Origin: Microplitis mediator
Taxonomy: Eukaryota > Arthropoda > Insecta > Hymenoptera > Braconidae
NCBI RefSeq assembly: GCF_029852145.1
Contig: NC_079972.1
Coordinates: 210,901-274,900, forward strand
DNA: 64,000 nucleotides
Reading direction: 5' to 3'
Of the stretch, positions 10,299 to 21,736 are shown piece after piece. The position numbers and the translations under genes are program-made. The notes under the pieces were generated by a model, which was not told where the DNA came from, searched no databases, and was given only the letters and a program-made list of their open reading frames with translations. The number at the start of each line of letters is the position of its first letter. Position 1 is the stretch's first letter.

Positions 10299-11560
10299 AT
10301 GGCTGCCAATAATATTAACATCGCTCAAGTACCTCGTAAGTACATTTTTTTATCATATCAATTATGATATTACTAAATCTAACCTTAATTTTGATTGCTT
10401 ACTTAAATTAATGTAATATAATTAATAACTTTTTTAACTTCCCGCTAAGAAAATTGTAAATTTTCAAAAATTCGGGAAGTTATTGGTTTCGGTCCGATTT
10501 ACGAAAATTGAATTTCCAGCAGATGTCGACGTTTTGAGGTCCTAGGAAGCTATTCTGACTAATTTCAAGATGATGTCCGAGTGTATGTATGTATGTATGT
10601 ACGTACGTACGTACGTACGTATGTAAATACCTGTATCTTTTGAACGGATGAACCGATTTTGAACTTTAAGGTGCCATTCGACGCGGATTGTCAATATCTT
10701 GAAGCCGAGAAAAATTCGAGCTTGATCGGTAAGGCTCGTTCAGAGATATTCCAAAAATAAAGTTTTTTCAAAAATGTTTTTTTTGGATAACTTTTAATGT
10801 GCTCGATGGATTCATTCCAAAATGGACTGGGCTCTAGAGTTTTATAAGCCGCGTCGAATGCCACCTCAACCATCAAAATCGGTTCATTCGTTCAAGAGAA
10901 ACCGTTGTCGAAAGAATTTAAAAAAAAAAAAATTTTTATTTTTCCTGAAATATCTCAAAAACGACTCGATAAATCGAATCCAAAATTTTATCAGCTCTAG
11001 AACTTGACAAAACGCGTCGATTGCCGCCTCAACCATCAAAATCGGTTAATTCGTTCACGAGATATCGTGGGAGAAAGAAATGCTAAAAAATGGTTTTTTA
11101 CAAAACAATGGCATACAAAAGTATTTGCGAGCTCGAAGAGCTCGAAAATGAATTCTCAATAGTGTTTTCGAGCTCGTTGAGCTCGAAAACGGCGGGAAGT
11201 TTTGGGGCTGGCCCGCAGGGTCAACTAACAGACCGATTTTTGTGATTTGGGCTTATTTAGATAATTCCGGAGCTAGGAGGTATAAATTATACTTCCAAAT
11301 TGATCAAGAACATCTGTTTTTGATTGAAAATCTTGATTTTCACACCTATTTACAAATTAAGAGTACGTATAACCTATAGACATTATTTGAATAATAATGT
11401 TAATAAATAATTAATGATACACTTTTTTGTAGGTAATGATCAAGAGGCTTATGATTACATCCAAAACTTGATTCGCACTGGCCAGTATCCAGTTCAAAAC
11501 CCAGCGTGGACGTTGCTTTACAGAAGTCTGGACGGAATCGATTTCTCTCCAGTGAATTAA
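10299..11560 (+). CDS. Candidate two-exon small gene, 54 aa, unknown function
   Basis: ATG 10299 starts M-A-A-N-N-I-N-I-A-Q-V-P. A consensus donor C|GTAAGT follows at 10336, and an acceptor (ACTTTTTTGTAG) precedes exon 2 at 11433. Joining 10299-10335 to 11433-11560 gives one frame (NDQEAYDYIQNLIRTG ... AWTLLYRSLDGIDFSPVN) ending TAA 11558-11560. Start, both splice sites, phase and stop agree, which argues for a real transcript. I do not recognise the protein. It is acidic and amphipathic with no signal peptide. The intron has taken in dispersed repeat copy B. A weakly similar gene candidate lies at 12392. Confidence 0.4.
10436..11247 (+). repeat. Dispersed repeat 'AACTTCCCGC', near-complete copy B
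   Basis: The copy starts AACTTCCCGCTAAGAAAAT after an oligo-T. It forms a subterminal stem (AACTTCCCG with CGGGAAGTT at about 10480), then a (GTAT/GTAC)n stretch. Several tandem blocks follow that contain GCTCTAGA, ACGCGTCGATTGCC and ATCAAAATCGGTT. The GAGCTCGAAGAGCTCG double hairpin comes next, and the copy ends GGCCCGCAGGGTCAAC ... CAGACCGAT followed by oligo-T. It has no coding capacity. The class is unknown. Confidence 0.85.
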
Positions 11561-11828
11561 ATTTGTATTCCTCTCTCTTAGAAATAATTGTTTATAATCA
11601 ATTAAACATCATTAATTAATATAATAATAATAATAATAAAAATAATTATCATCCATTAATTAACACTCGTGTTTATTTATTTTTTACATAAATTTATCAT
11701 TTGTCAATTCAAATTTTACGGCTAGTTTTAGTTATTCTACCGCACGTTCATTACATCAACCAATAGGATTACTTGGATAGAAAATTTAAACCTCAACGGT
11801 TTTTTTCACAGACGCTATGCTATAGTAA

Positions 11829-12228
11829 CCCTCGCAGATTTGAATCACGGTGGAAACACCGTGAAAGTGTAAGCACCGTGGATCCACTGTGGTTACACGG
11901 TGGGTTTGTTCCATTTCACCACCGGGTATACACAGTGTATCCACTGTGATTACGCGGTGTATCCACCGTGATTTCACGGTGACTTGACCACTGTGTATAC
12001 ACGGTGTTGCCACTGTGATTACGCGGTGTACCCACCGTGATTCCACGGTGGCTTTGTGCGATTTCACCACCGTGGTTCCACGGTGTATCCACCGCGTAAT
12101 CACAGTGAAAACACCGTGTATACACGGTGGCATAGCCACCGTGGAATCACGGTGGATACACCGCGTAATCACAGTGGTACAATGGAACAAACCCACCGTG
12201 TTTCCACCGTGATTCAAATCTGCGAGGG
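11829..12228. mobile_element. 400-bp fold-back element built of CACCGTG palindromes
   Basis: Perfect inverted ends begin CCCTCGCAGATTTGAATC (11829) and end with the complement at 12228. The interior is a dense array of CACCGTG/CACGGTG and CACTGTG/CACAGTG heptamers every 10-20 bp, interleaved with TATACAC, GATTACGCG and TTTGTTCCATT segments. Flanks on both sides contain GCTATAGTAA. Short frames across it encode HRVITV-like repeats only because of the palindromes; they are not genes. Confidence 0.8.
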
Positions 12229-12391
12229 AAGCTATTACGCTATAGTAATTTTATAGTAAGCTAAGTAAAGACTTAAGTGTGAATCTTAATTTTTAATAAA
12301 TGTGAATAACTATATATAGTTATTAATTTTTATTATTTATAGTTTATTTTATCTCTAAAAGTTGTCATTAAACTGAAACTTTGAATTCAAT

Positions 12392-12799
12392 ATGATGGAT
12401 GACATTGACGACTGGCAACGTATGTACTGCTGTATAACCTAAAATTTTTTGTGTTAATTATTCTTACTTTCGATATGAATTTTATTCCATTTTTATAAAA
12501 ATATTATTTTCTTCCAGAACAAGAAGATACCAGATCGTTTAAATTATGGTTTAAAATTGATGATCAAAATGCAGAACCGTGGATAATCTCTGATATCAAA
12601 ACATCAGATTATGTCAGATTGAAACGTATGTATATAGCAATTATAACTAACTAATAATAGTTTTTTAATATCTTTCACATTTACAAATAATAATCAGTAT
12701 GCTTACAAATTTATTATGGATATACTGAATAAAGGCAGTGAAGTAACTAAACATAAATCTCCTGAATACATTTGGAAGTCAATTGACGATGTAGATTAG
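12392..12799 (+). pseudogene. Candidate three-exon small gene, phase lost at intron 2
   Basis: ATG 12392 reads MMDDIDDWQ to a donor at 12420. An acceptor (TTTTCTTCCAG) leads to exon 2 at 12518-12625 (EDTRSFKLWFKIDDQNAEPW ... DYVRLK), again ending at a GTATGT donor. A third block from 12698 reads YAYKFIMDILNKG ... SPEYIWKSIDDVD and stops at TAG 12797. Exons 1 and 2 join in frame; exon 3 needs two more bases for phase, so either the acceptor is misplaced or a small indel has broken the gene. The last block weakly resembles exon 2 of the candidate at 10299. Function unknown. Confidence 0.33.
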
Positions 12800-12802
12800 T
12801 AA

Positions 12803-12965
12803 CCCGATGAAAAAAGATTTTGTCTAATCATATATGATCATGCATAATTGTCTATATATGATCAGATCCAAAAATTGGCCAGGTCTGATCATACATAACT
12901 TGATCTGTTTATACATGATCATATATGATTATATATAATCATGCATGAACGAATATAGTCATTTT
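12803..12965. repeat. TGATCATATA palindrome-rich MITE-like segment
   Basis: The segment begins CCCGATGAAAAAAGATTTT and continues with repeated ATATATGATCA/TGATCATGCAT palindromes. The start matches the left end of the segment at 50938-51167, so both belong to one AT-rich repeat family. Confidence 0.5.
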
Positions 12966-13059
12966 TAGAATCTCATTTAGAATATCTGTAAATTATTAAT
13001 TAAGTAGTTTAATTAGGATTTATTGCCTTCATCAATATGACTGTCGGTTAAAATTAAAT

Positions 13060-13195
13060 AAAAAAAAAAAAAAAAAAAATTATTAACCATCGACAATTAT
13101 TTTACTACGAGGTCACCCATCCAATTAATGTCCCACGCCAATGTTGCTTAACTTTGGTTATCGATGGTTTGTAGTCTGATCATCTAGTCTGTTTC
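13060..13195 (-). pseudogene. 5S rRNA-like sequence (5S pseudogene or 5S-derived SINE)
   Basis: On the minus strand AAGTTAAGCAAC (near 13155) and TTGGATGGGTGACC (near 13115) match the internal-control region of animal 5S rRNA in order and spacing. The flanking CCATCGA/TCGATGG can form a short closing stem that is not the normal 5S stem. A run of about 20 T on that strand follows (A-run at 13061-13080), like a Pol III terminator or a retroposed tail. The 5' 5S third is diverged. A functional 5S gene is excluded. Confidence 0.55.
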
Positions 13196-14227
13196 ACACA
13201 CAATTAAGAAACGTTTATGGCATTACTTAACTCAAATAATCAAATTGATACTTTATACTTTTAAATTGCTGCCGAAACCTTTGAACATTTTTTAAGTATT
13301 GGGGATTTAAGTTTGATTGATAGTTGACAGAATAAAAATTTAATAACATTGATATTAAAAAATTGTCATATTATTTAATATATATATATATTAGGGTGAT
13401 TCATTTTAGACCAACATTTTTTTTTTTCAAGTCCCACTCAAAAATCTTGTAGCATATGAAAAATAAAAAATTCTCACCAAATTTGAGCTCTTAATTTCAA
13501 TTTTCAGAGGTCTCTCAACGAATTTTTAGTTTTTCCATTTAAATAACACGGGAAAACTTTTTTTTTTAATTTTTTGCTTCCGCATCTCATCAAGAAATTT
13601 TTTTTTTTGAAATATCATGCTGACGTTCTTGTAGTAGACTAAATGCTCTACAAAAAAGTTCCTTGAGTCGAGTCTGTAAGTTCAATATCTCCATCATAAT
13701 TCATGTTACAAATTGTGATTTTTGTGGGAATTCGATTTTAATGCACTTAGAAACGAAACTAATGGTGTTAGTCAAAAAGTTTAAATGACAGATTTGTCGG
13801 TTATTCAATACTCTAAAATATTGCCAGTATGAATATCTCTGTACCACCAATAGTTTAGCCTCCAGACGCTCTCAAAGTCCAATTTTTTTCAAAAATATGC
13901 TTTTAACGCACTTAGAAACGAAACTAATGGTGATAGTCAAAAAGTTTAAATGACAATTTTGTCGGTTATTCAATACTTTAAAATAATGCCATTATGACTA
14001 TCTCTGTTCCACCAATAGTTTATCTTCCAGACGCTCTTAAACTTGAAATTTTCTTTGAATATATTGCGCAAAATAAAATTTTTTCGCAAGTATAATAATT
14101 ACTTAAATTATTTCAAAATATACTATAATAATAAACAAAAGTATTTTATTTTAGTGAATGTGTACAGAAAATATCAAACTACTGTTTGGAGTCACTTATT
14201 ATTTCAACTTGTGAGCAATTATCCCTG

Positions 14228-15385
14228 ATTAAAAACTCCGATTGAATCCGATTGAATCTGATTGAAACTCAATCAGAATTCTATCAGTTTCAATCGGAAA
14301 CAAATTTTCAATCAGAAATCTTCGGAAGCGTTCGGGGTCTCCGATTGACTTTCAATCGGATTCAAACGGAAAATTTTTTTATTTATTTTCTGATTGAAAT
14401 ATTTCAAACGGATTCAACCGGAAAATAATCAAAAATTTTAATTATTTTTTTCCGATTGATTCCGATTAAAATATTTCAATCAGAAAATAAAAAAAAAATT
14501 TTTCCGTTTGAATCCGATTGAAAGTCAATCGAAGACCCCGAACGCTCCCGAACATTTCTGATTGAAAATTTGTTTCCGATTTAAACTGATAGAATTCTGA
14601 TCGAGTTTCAATCAGATTCAATCAGAAAAATATTTTCAATCAGAAATGTTCGGGAGCGTTCGGGGTTTCCGATTGACTTTCAATTGGGTTCAATCGGATT
14701 CAATCGGAAAATTTTTTTTTTAATTTTCTGATTGAATCTGATTGAAATATTTTAATCAGATTCAATCGGAAAATAATAATTTAAATTTTCGATTATTTTC
14801 CGATTGAATCCGATTGAAATATTTCAATCAGTTTTAATCGGATTCAATCGGAAAATAATAATTTATTTCTCGATTATTTTCCGATTGAATCTGATTAAAT
14901 CCGATTGAAATATTTCAATCAGTTTTAATCAGATTCAATCGGAAAATAATACTTTACTTTTCGATTTTTTTCCGATTGAATCTGATCGAATCCGATTAAT
15001 ATATTTCAATCAGTTTTAATCGGATTCAATCGGAAAATAATAATTTTTTAAAAATTATTTTCCGATTGAATCCAATTAAAACTGTTTGAAAAAAATTCAA
15101 TCGGTTTTAATCAGATTCAATCGGAAAAAAATAATTTATTTCTCGATTTTTTTCCGATTGAATCTGATTGAATCCGATTGAAATATTTCAATCGGTTTTA
15201 ATCGGATTCAATCAGAAAATAATAATTCATTTTTTAATCATTTTCCGATTGAATCCTATTTATTCCGATAAATAAATTACAATTAGATTCAATCGTAAAA
15301 TAATCTTTTGTCGATTATTTTCCGATTGAATCCGATAGAAGATTCTTAATCAGTTTTAATCGGATTCCATCGGAAAACAACAATT
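14228..15385. repeat. TCCGATTGAA/TTCAATCGGA palindrome array
   Basis: About 1.15 kb consists almost wholly of alternating TCCGATTGAA and TTCAATCGGA words with AT-rich spacers such as AATAATAATTT. A continuation at about 17140-17360 makes the other arm of the enclosing palindrome. Tens of copies give extreme self-complementarity. No coding content. Confidence 0.9.
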
Positions 15386-17139
15386 CGGATAGTATTAATA
15401 ATTATTAAAATTCGGGTAGATATGCATTTCATTGATCATGAATTCAGCTATTTTAAAAATATCCGAGTATAGAATTTTATCTGTCTTTTTAATTTAATCA
15501 ATTTTATAAAAAGTTAAAACAATAGCATTTTTTAGGATTATATAAAACAATTTAACAGCTTTTTTTAGAAAACTGTATTGATTGAATTATTATAATGTAT
15601 GAATGTATGAAAGTTATTGATATTAAAGCTTATCGATAAGTTTCTCTCGCGTAATAAGTATTGTGAAACAGCATAGTCATTTTTTATAAGAGCACAAAAA
15701 TTTTTTGGATGCTTTACTTCCTATTTCAAGTTTGGTCGACAGCATCGTAAAAATTGATATAGGAATCGAGCCAACATTTTTCTCTGTGTGACATCTTATT
15801 ACAGAAGCGCATTAGCATGCTTCGAATACCCAGAAAATTAAAATAAATTTATAAATTATTATTATTATTATTATTATTATTATTTATATTTATAAAAAGT
15901 CCTGTTTTTGTCCATAAGAACAATTGAACACAGATAAAAAATTATAGTAAATAACGTCTGTTTTTGTCCTTAAAACTCATTGAACACAGACCAATAATTA
16001 TAATAAAAAGGTCTCTTTTTAGTCTACACCCGATTTAAAACAGACTAGATATCATCCGAAAATACGTCCGATATTGGCCTGGATAATGACTAGTACGGAC
16101 AAAAACAGATTAAATTCCTATGTAAAATAATTACGATTTATAAACTTGAATTAAAGAAATAATATTTGGATTTATTATTTATTTTAAAACAGACCTAATT
16201 TTTTGACCCGGGAAAAAACTTATTTTTTAGAATTTTCTAGCTTACAAGCTAATCAATGGATTTTTATGCACGACCAATATTTTTGTAGGAAATTGAACGC
16301 TCTACAAAAAAAGTCTCATCATTTTTTGATAAATCTGACTGTTCAAAAGTAATTTGAGCTTAAAGTCAAATTTATAGTAAATTTTGAGATTTTTGTACTT
16401 TTCTGGCGAAACTATCAGTCTTATCAGAAAATCTCACAGAATTTTTTTTGTAGGTAATTGAATTTCCTAAAAATTATTAGAAATAAAATTTTTCGAAATT
16501 CCGCATTTTTTTCTAGTTATTTTCATTTCAATGTCAAGCTATTAAACAAATAGTTTTCCGATTGATTTTTTATAAATTCTAAAATACATTTTTTGTATTT
16601 TAACTTATATTTTTTATATCAATTTTTTTCCTGGGGATGTTTAATGCAAGGATTTCCATATGCTCCAACTAATAAAAAAAAAAATTGCTTGAACTAAGAG
16701 AAAAATTTCTTAGGATTAAAGATAATATACAAAGGAGAGGAAATTCACCGGTGCTAGGCAATAGCAGTGGAAGTAGTTCGGTGCTCGCCACTAGATAGCG
16801 CCTACCACTTTTAGTGTCCCTGGTAAGAAACGTAGTTCAGACGTATTATATTCCAAAATTCGAAGCATTTATGACACGAGCACTCCTCTGTTCTTCGACA
16901 GAGTGACAAGCCCCATTTTTGGTGGTAATATAGTATATATTATATTACTTCATGACATGCAATCTAATTGTTAAAATAGATTTAATGGAGATTTTGAAAT
17001 ATTCTATTTTGAACCGATTCGAATGATTTTTATTCGTTTATCACAAGTTCCAATTTTCGAATTGATTTGAATTGTTTTCGTTGACCAGGGATAATATATA
17101 GTATTTATATAAAAAATTTTTTTTTCCCGGGAATAGGTA
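15386..17139. other. Interior of the large palindrome: repeat fragments, no gene
   Basis: The stretch contains an (ATT)n run at 15855-15885 and a small inverted-repeat block with TCTGTTTTTGTCC words (15895-16115). At about 16210-16560 is the 'TTGTAGG-AATTGAA-GCTCTACAAAA' module shared with other palindromic elements here. No open frame of interest. Confidence 0.6.
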
Positions 17140-18029
17140 ATTTTCGATTAATTTACAATCGAAACCTTCCGGAAGTTTCCGATTATATCCGATTGAAACT
17201 GATTGAAAGTCAATCGGAAATTTCTGATTGACTTTCAATCGGAATCATTCGGAAGTACCCGATTAAATCCGATTGAAACTGATTGAATGTCAATCAGAAA
17301 TTTCCGATTAAATCTGATAGGACGTTTTCAATCGGATTCAATCGGAGTTTTTAATCGGGGATAAGTTGAAATAATAAGTGACTCCAAACAGTAGTTTGAT
17401 ATTTTCTGTACACATTCGCTAGAATAAAATACTTTTGTTTATTATTATAGTATATTTTTAAATAATTTAAGTAATTATTATACTTGCGAAAAAATTTTAT
17501 TTTGCGCAATATATTCAAAGAAAATTTCAAGTTTAAGAGCGTCTGGAAGCAAAACTATTGGTGGAACAGAGATAGTCATAATGGCATTATTTTAAAGTAT
17601 TGAATAACCGACAAAATTGTCATTGAAACTTTTTGACTATCACCATTAGTTTCGTTTCTAAGTGCATTAAAATCGAATTCCCACAAAAATCACAATTTGT
17701 AACATGAATTATGATGGAGATATTGAACTTACAGACTCGACTCAATGAACTTTTTTGTAGAGCATTTAGTCTACTACAAGAACGTCAGCATGATATTTCA
17801 AAAAAAAAATTTCTTGATGAGATGCGGAAGCAAAAAATAAAAAAATAAAGTTTTCCCGTGTTATTTAAATGGAAAAACTAAAAATTCGTTGAGAGACCTC
17901 TAAAAATTGAAATTAAGAGCTCAAATTTGGTGAGAATTTTTTATTTTTCATATGCTACAAGATTTTTGAGTGGGACTTGAAAAAAAAAAAATGTTGGTCT
18001 AAAATGAATCACCCTAATATAATATATAT

Positions 18030-19132
18030 AGGTATATAATATATACTCTACGGCGTCTTTAAATGATAAATATATATATATATATATATAGTACATCAGT
18101 CGTACTCTAATGATACGTATAGTGAGCATTATTATTTTGTATTCTCAAGTGTTTTTTTAAATTTTAATTTATTACTGATTTAATATTCTTGTTAGGCATT
18201 ATATGATTACTTTTCAAATTTTTCATGACATTTTATAAACTTTATAATCTTTTTATAAACAAATGGATTAATTAAATATTTTTGGAAAATTTTTGTTCAT
18301 CATATTGTTAGCGTAAGGAAATAATGATTTCAAAAAACAAAATTTTCTTAAAAACTATATCTTATTGTTTATAATCGTTTTTTTCATCAAGGAATCGTTT
18401 TTTTATAAATCATAATTGGCATTTCTAAATATAATGGCAACAATAAAATTTTTTTGTCAACAATTTATTCATTTGTTTGTTTGACAATTTTTTTTTTTAT
18501 TTTAATTTTTTTCTAGAACATAAAAAAATTACAAAAACAGCAACCTGCAACAATATGGCAAATAAAAATTTTTTCAATTTTTTAAAGAACATCTAGATTT
18601 TGGAGTACGACAAAGTTCAAGCACTGACTCAATTTGTCAACAAACAAATTGCTGTAACTTTGCAACTATTGCAGATACAGTTTTCGACCTTCTAGTCGTT
18701 TTTATACAGAATGAGTTAAGCTTTCTTATAAATTTTAAGCCTAACGTTTATCTGTTATAGTTCTCTAGAAACACGCATTTATTTTTAAAAATTATAAATG
18801 TATTTTTAAGAAAATTTTTTTTTTTTTTTAATTATTATTTCCTTACGCTAACAATATGGTGAACAAAAATTTTCTAAAAATATTTAATTAATCCATTTGT
18901 TTATAAAAAGATTATAAAGTTTATAAAATGGCATGAAAAATTTGAAAAGTAATCATATAATGCCTAACAAGAATATAAAATTAGTAATAAATTAAAATAA
19001 AAAAAAACACTTGAGAATACAAAATAATAATGCTCACTATACGCATCATTAAAGTACGACTGATGTACTATATATATATATATATATATTTATCATTTAA
19101 AGACGCCGTAGAGTATATATTATATACCTACA
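18030..19132. mobile_element. Palindromic element in a TA-rich site
   Basis: ATACTCTACGGCGTCTTTAA near 18043 is repeated as its complement near 19100. The arms remain complementary for roughly 300 bp, through (TA)n and GTACATCAGTCGTAC to CCTTACGCTAACAATAT (about 18310 and 18840), and enclose a unique spacer of about 500 bp. It lacks TTAGGGTG ends, so it is a different family from its left neighbour. Confidence 0.75.
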
Positions 19133-19211
19133 TATATTATATATATATATATAGGTATATTGTATACATACAATGCATTCGTACGGTGCCCCGTAGGATA
19201 CCCTATACTAT

Positions 19212-19239
19212 GGAGACTATATATACATATATAGTCTCC
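19212..19239. other. 28-bp perfect palindrome
   Basis: GGAGACTATATATA followed directly by its reverse-complementary half; could form a cruciform or RNA hairpin. Function unknown. Confidence 0.7.
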
Positions 19240-19393
19240 ATACCCTATACACTCACGCCTGAAAAGTGAAAGTTGTAACGCGGATAGTCGTAACAATGTC
19301 ATTCGTTGAACGTATTTTACTCTTCATATTTTTTCCATACCGGGCTCCTTATATGAAAATCGATTCTTAAGGAGTCAACTCCTATAACGAAGG

Positions 19394-20222
19394 ATTTTTT
19401 TATGAAAATCAAGTTTCGCAATAATTAAAAAGAAATTATTTCGCACTTATCAACTGACTGGCAGTCAGCTGACTGCCAACAGTTTCAAGAAGAACTGAGA
19501 AAAACGATGAACAGAGAGAAACAAAAATTAGTGAAACGAGAAAAGGACAGCGAGTATCTCGGACACAGCGTCAAATTTCCAAGAAAAAAAATTAAATAAA
19601 GTATATTGGAGAAGGCAACAAACAGTAAGGAGTAAAAGAGATACAAATAAATACTCAGTAGCATTTGAAGAAATACTCGGAAAAATTATACTAAATAACA
19701 ACATCGGCGATCGTCCTCTGGAGGCTTAGCTGTCGGCATAATACTAGAAGTGAGTTAATAATAGAATGAAAAAAAAAAACAATCTGTCGCGAAATTTAAC
19801 TGAGATGAAAATAAATGAAAAATTTCAAACGTCTTTTCATATCATGCCAATCAGTTGATAAGAACAAAAAATTTTTTGTTTTCAATTTATGCGAGACTAG
19901 ATTTTCATAAAAAATCCTCAGCATTTCATTAAACTGTCGGCAGTCAGTTAATAAAAGCAAAATAATTTTTTTTTTGCATGACTAGACTTTTACTTTTGAA
20001 AAATCCTCAGGCGATCTTCAGACAGGGCAGTCAGCTGACTGCCAATCAGTTGATAAGAGAAAAATAATTTTTTTTTTGGCGGGACTGGACTTTTATTTTT
20101 TTTAAATTCTCAGTTCTTCTCGAAACTGTTGGCAGTCAGCTGACTGCCAGTCAGTTGATAAGTACGAAATAATTTCTTTTTAATTATTGCGAAACTAGAT
20201 TTTCATAAAAAAATCCTTTGTT
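19394..20222. repeat. Inverted repeat with GGCAGTCAGCTGACTGCC units
   Basis: 19394-19503 is the near-exact complement of 20107-20222, including the palindrome GGCAGTCAGCTGACTGCC in each arm. Related units (GCAGTCAGTTAATAA, GGGCAGTCAGCTGACTGCC) occur near 19951 and 20025 in the spacer. It looks like a fold-back element containing a decayed tandem array of the same module. The spacer (19504-20106) holds no gene I recognise. Confidence 0.7.
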
Positions 20223-20592
20223 ATTTTTTAAACTGGTAGCAGTCAGCTGACCGTTGGTCAGTTAATAAGAAAATAAAAATTAGTTTTTTTTGCAGGACTC
20301 GATTTTTGCGAAGAGATAAAAAATTAAATAATTAAAAATTCCATTCGCGTGCATCTCGCGTTGTGAAAGCCGCTAAACGACAGCCGAGCGCTCACGCGTT
20401 GAAGCTTCCCCCAGACTTTTCACCCCACTTTACTGGTTCGCGCTAATGCTCTCTTCTGATTGGCTACCTTGTTTAATTAATAACAATTTACCTGATCGTC
20501 TGGTGAAAAAACGGCAGAGGACTTTTCGTCCCAGAATTTCGTCTTCTATCTGGCCTTAAATTTTGGGCCGGAACTTTTGGGACACCCTGTAT
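20223..20592. mobile_element. Probable TE end GGGACACCCTGTATA
   Basis: The segment 20330-20592 ends ACTTTTGGGACACCCTGTATA, a terminus seen in many insect DNA transposon relics (read inwards as ACAGGGTGTCCCAAAAGT). The second terminus was not identified. It abuts the MULE-derived gene exactly where the next exon of that gene would be expected. Confidence 0.4.
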
Positions 20593-21532
20593 ATGTATCA
20601 CTTACCATAAACATTACTGTCTGCACTTGTGCTTGCACCCAACTGTGACTCGGCCTATACCTCTGCTTTCTTCCAGCTGTAGCTCTGCACCAGGGTTATC
20701 CGGTTGTGGTTCTATGCCAGGGTTTACATCTGGTTGTCGCTCTGTTCCAGGACCAACATCCTCTTGTGGCTCTGAATCATCTACGTCAAGTACAGCTTCC
20801 GGTTGTAGCTCGGCATTGTCTACACCAATGTTTCCATCTTGCCGAAGATAATGGTTACCCAAGAGATCGAAGCGTGATGACGTTGATGCCAGATCATCGT
20901 ATAAGTCTGAAACAAAAAATCAATTAATTTATAATTTTTTAATTTAACTAATGAAAATTTCATTATGAATATTTACATTGTTGCCTGTCAACAGCGATGT
21001 GCAGATGTTTGCTAATTTCGCCCCGCCAAACTCCAATAATTTGAATAAAATCCATCACCATGCAGCTATCGGCTGTAAGGCGACTACTCAACACTCTGGC
21101 TGTTTGATTAATGTAGGTGGACATTTTTTCTAGAAATAAACACATTATCCATGAAAAAGTCATAGAGGCATAGATTTATGTTTCTATGATCTATTTACAT
21201 ACTTATAAAAGTAAACATAGTCGGGTGGAGCTCGCCTAAATGGCTTAAAAGATTGTGATTGAAATCTTCCGCCAGGGTAAGCGCCTGCCATGGTGTATTC
21301 CACATACAAATTTTGTCAATTTGAGGTGCTACAACATTACGAATATACTGTCGGAAATGGATGAAGTTTGGATTAGATTCCTCATGAACTTCGATCATGT
21401 TACAAATTATTTGTACCGCTTCGGCAAATTTAGGAGTCGGCACAAATGGAAGTGCCCACGTCATATTCAGTATTTTACTTTGCATACTTGATCGATGAGG
21501 TAATCCTAACGACCGCCACTTGCGGAAAACAG
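20593..21532 (-). pseudogene. MULE-derived gene (copy ii), C-terminal exons only
   Basis: Three exons read on the minus strand with consensus splice sites: 21532-21203 (VFRKWRSLGL, MTWALPFVPTP, ICMWNTPWQAL, HLGELHPTMFTFI), 21129-20977 (STYINQTARVL ... HIAVDRQQ) and 20906 onward (LYDDLASTSS). Exon phases join perfectly. The first exon is the MULE region after the catalytic core. The last encodes an acidic repeat linker (QPDVNPG, QPDNPGAE). The linker frame hits TAA at about 20614, but the next frame reads DSNVYG to a donor at 20592. That is exactly where copy iii has NINYYG, so a small frameshift created the stop. The zinc-finger, catalytic and RING exons are not found. Confidence 0.7.
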
Positions 21533-21736
21533 CTTGAAAAAATAGTACGATATTAATAATACGTTTTACTGCCAGCAGGTACTACGTTATATAGACATGG
21601 GACACAATATATAGTGAATAAAGGTGGGGCTCTACTTCGCGGGATAATTATATTTTTCAAATATGCTCCATAACTTCGATAACATACAATGATATATATG
21701 TTTAACAATTAAGTAACAATTGCAAACAAAAATTAT

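Larger units (their letters stand above)
13391..18017. mobile_element. 4.6-kb palindromic element with TTAGGGTG ends
   Basis: Left end TTAGGGTGATTCATTTTAGA (13391) and its exact complement (ending 18017) are flanked by TA repeats. The arms stay complementary for about 700-850 bp (13391 to about 14260, and about 17330-18017). The left arm holds a tandem duplication of about 165 bp (13736 and 13905, each with TTAGAAACGAAACTAATGGTG) that the right arm lacks. The interior holds the CCGATTGAA palindrome array and unrelated repeats. It has no transposase and would have to be mobilised in trans. Confidence 0.85.

Noticed and set aside
11786..12256. Overlapping frames encoding HRVITV/TVDTPC repeats
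   Set aside because: They arise from the CACCGTG palindrome array on both strands, with no start context or codon bias.
12803..13195. Possible CRISPR-like or tRNA signal from regularly spaced short palindromes
   Set aside because: Unit lengths and spacers are irregular, and the neighbouring fold matches 5S rRNA words rather than a tRNA.
20627..20927. Plus-strand frames of 73-74 codons rich in Ser/Gly
   Set aside because: They are antisense to the acidic repeat linker exon of the MULE-derived gene.
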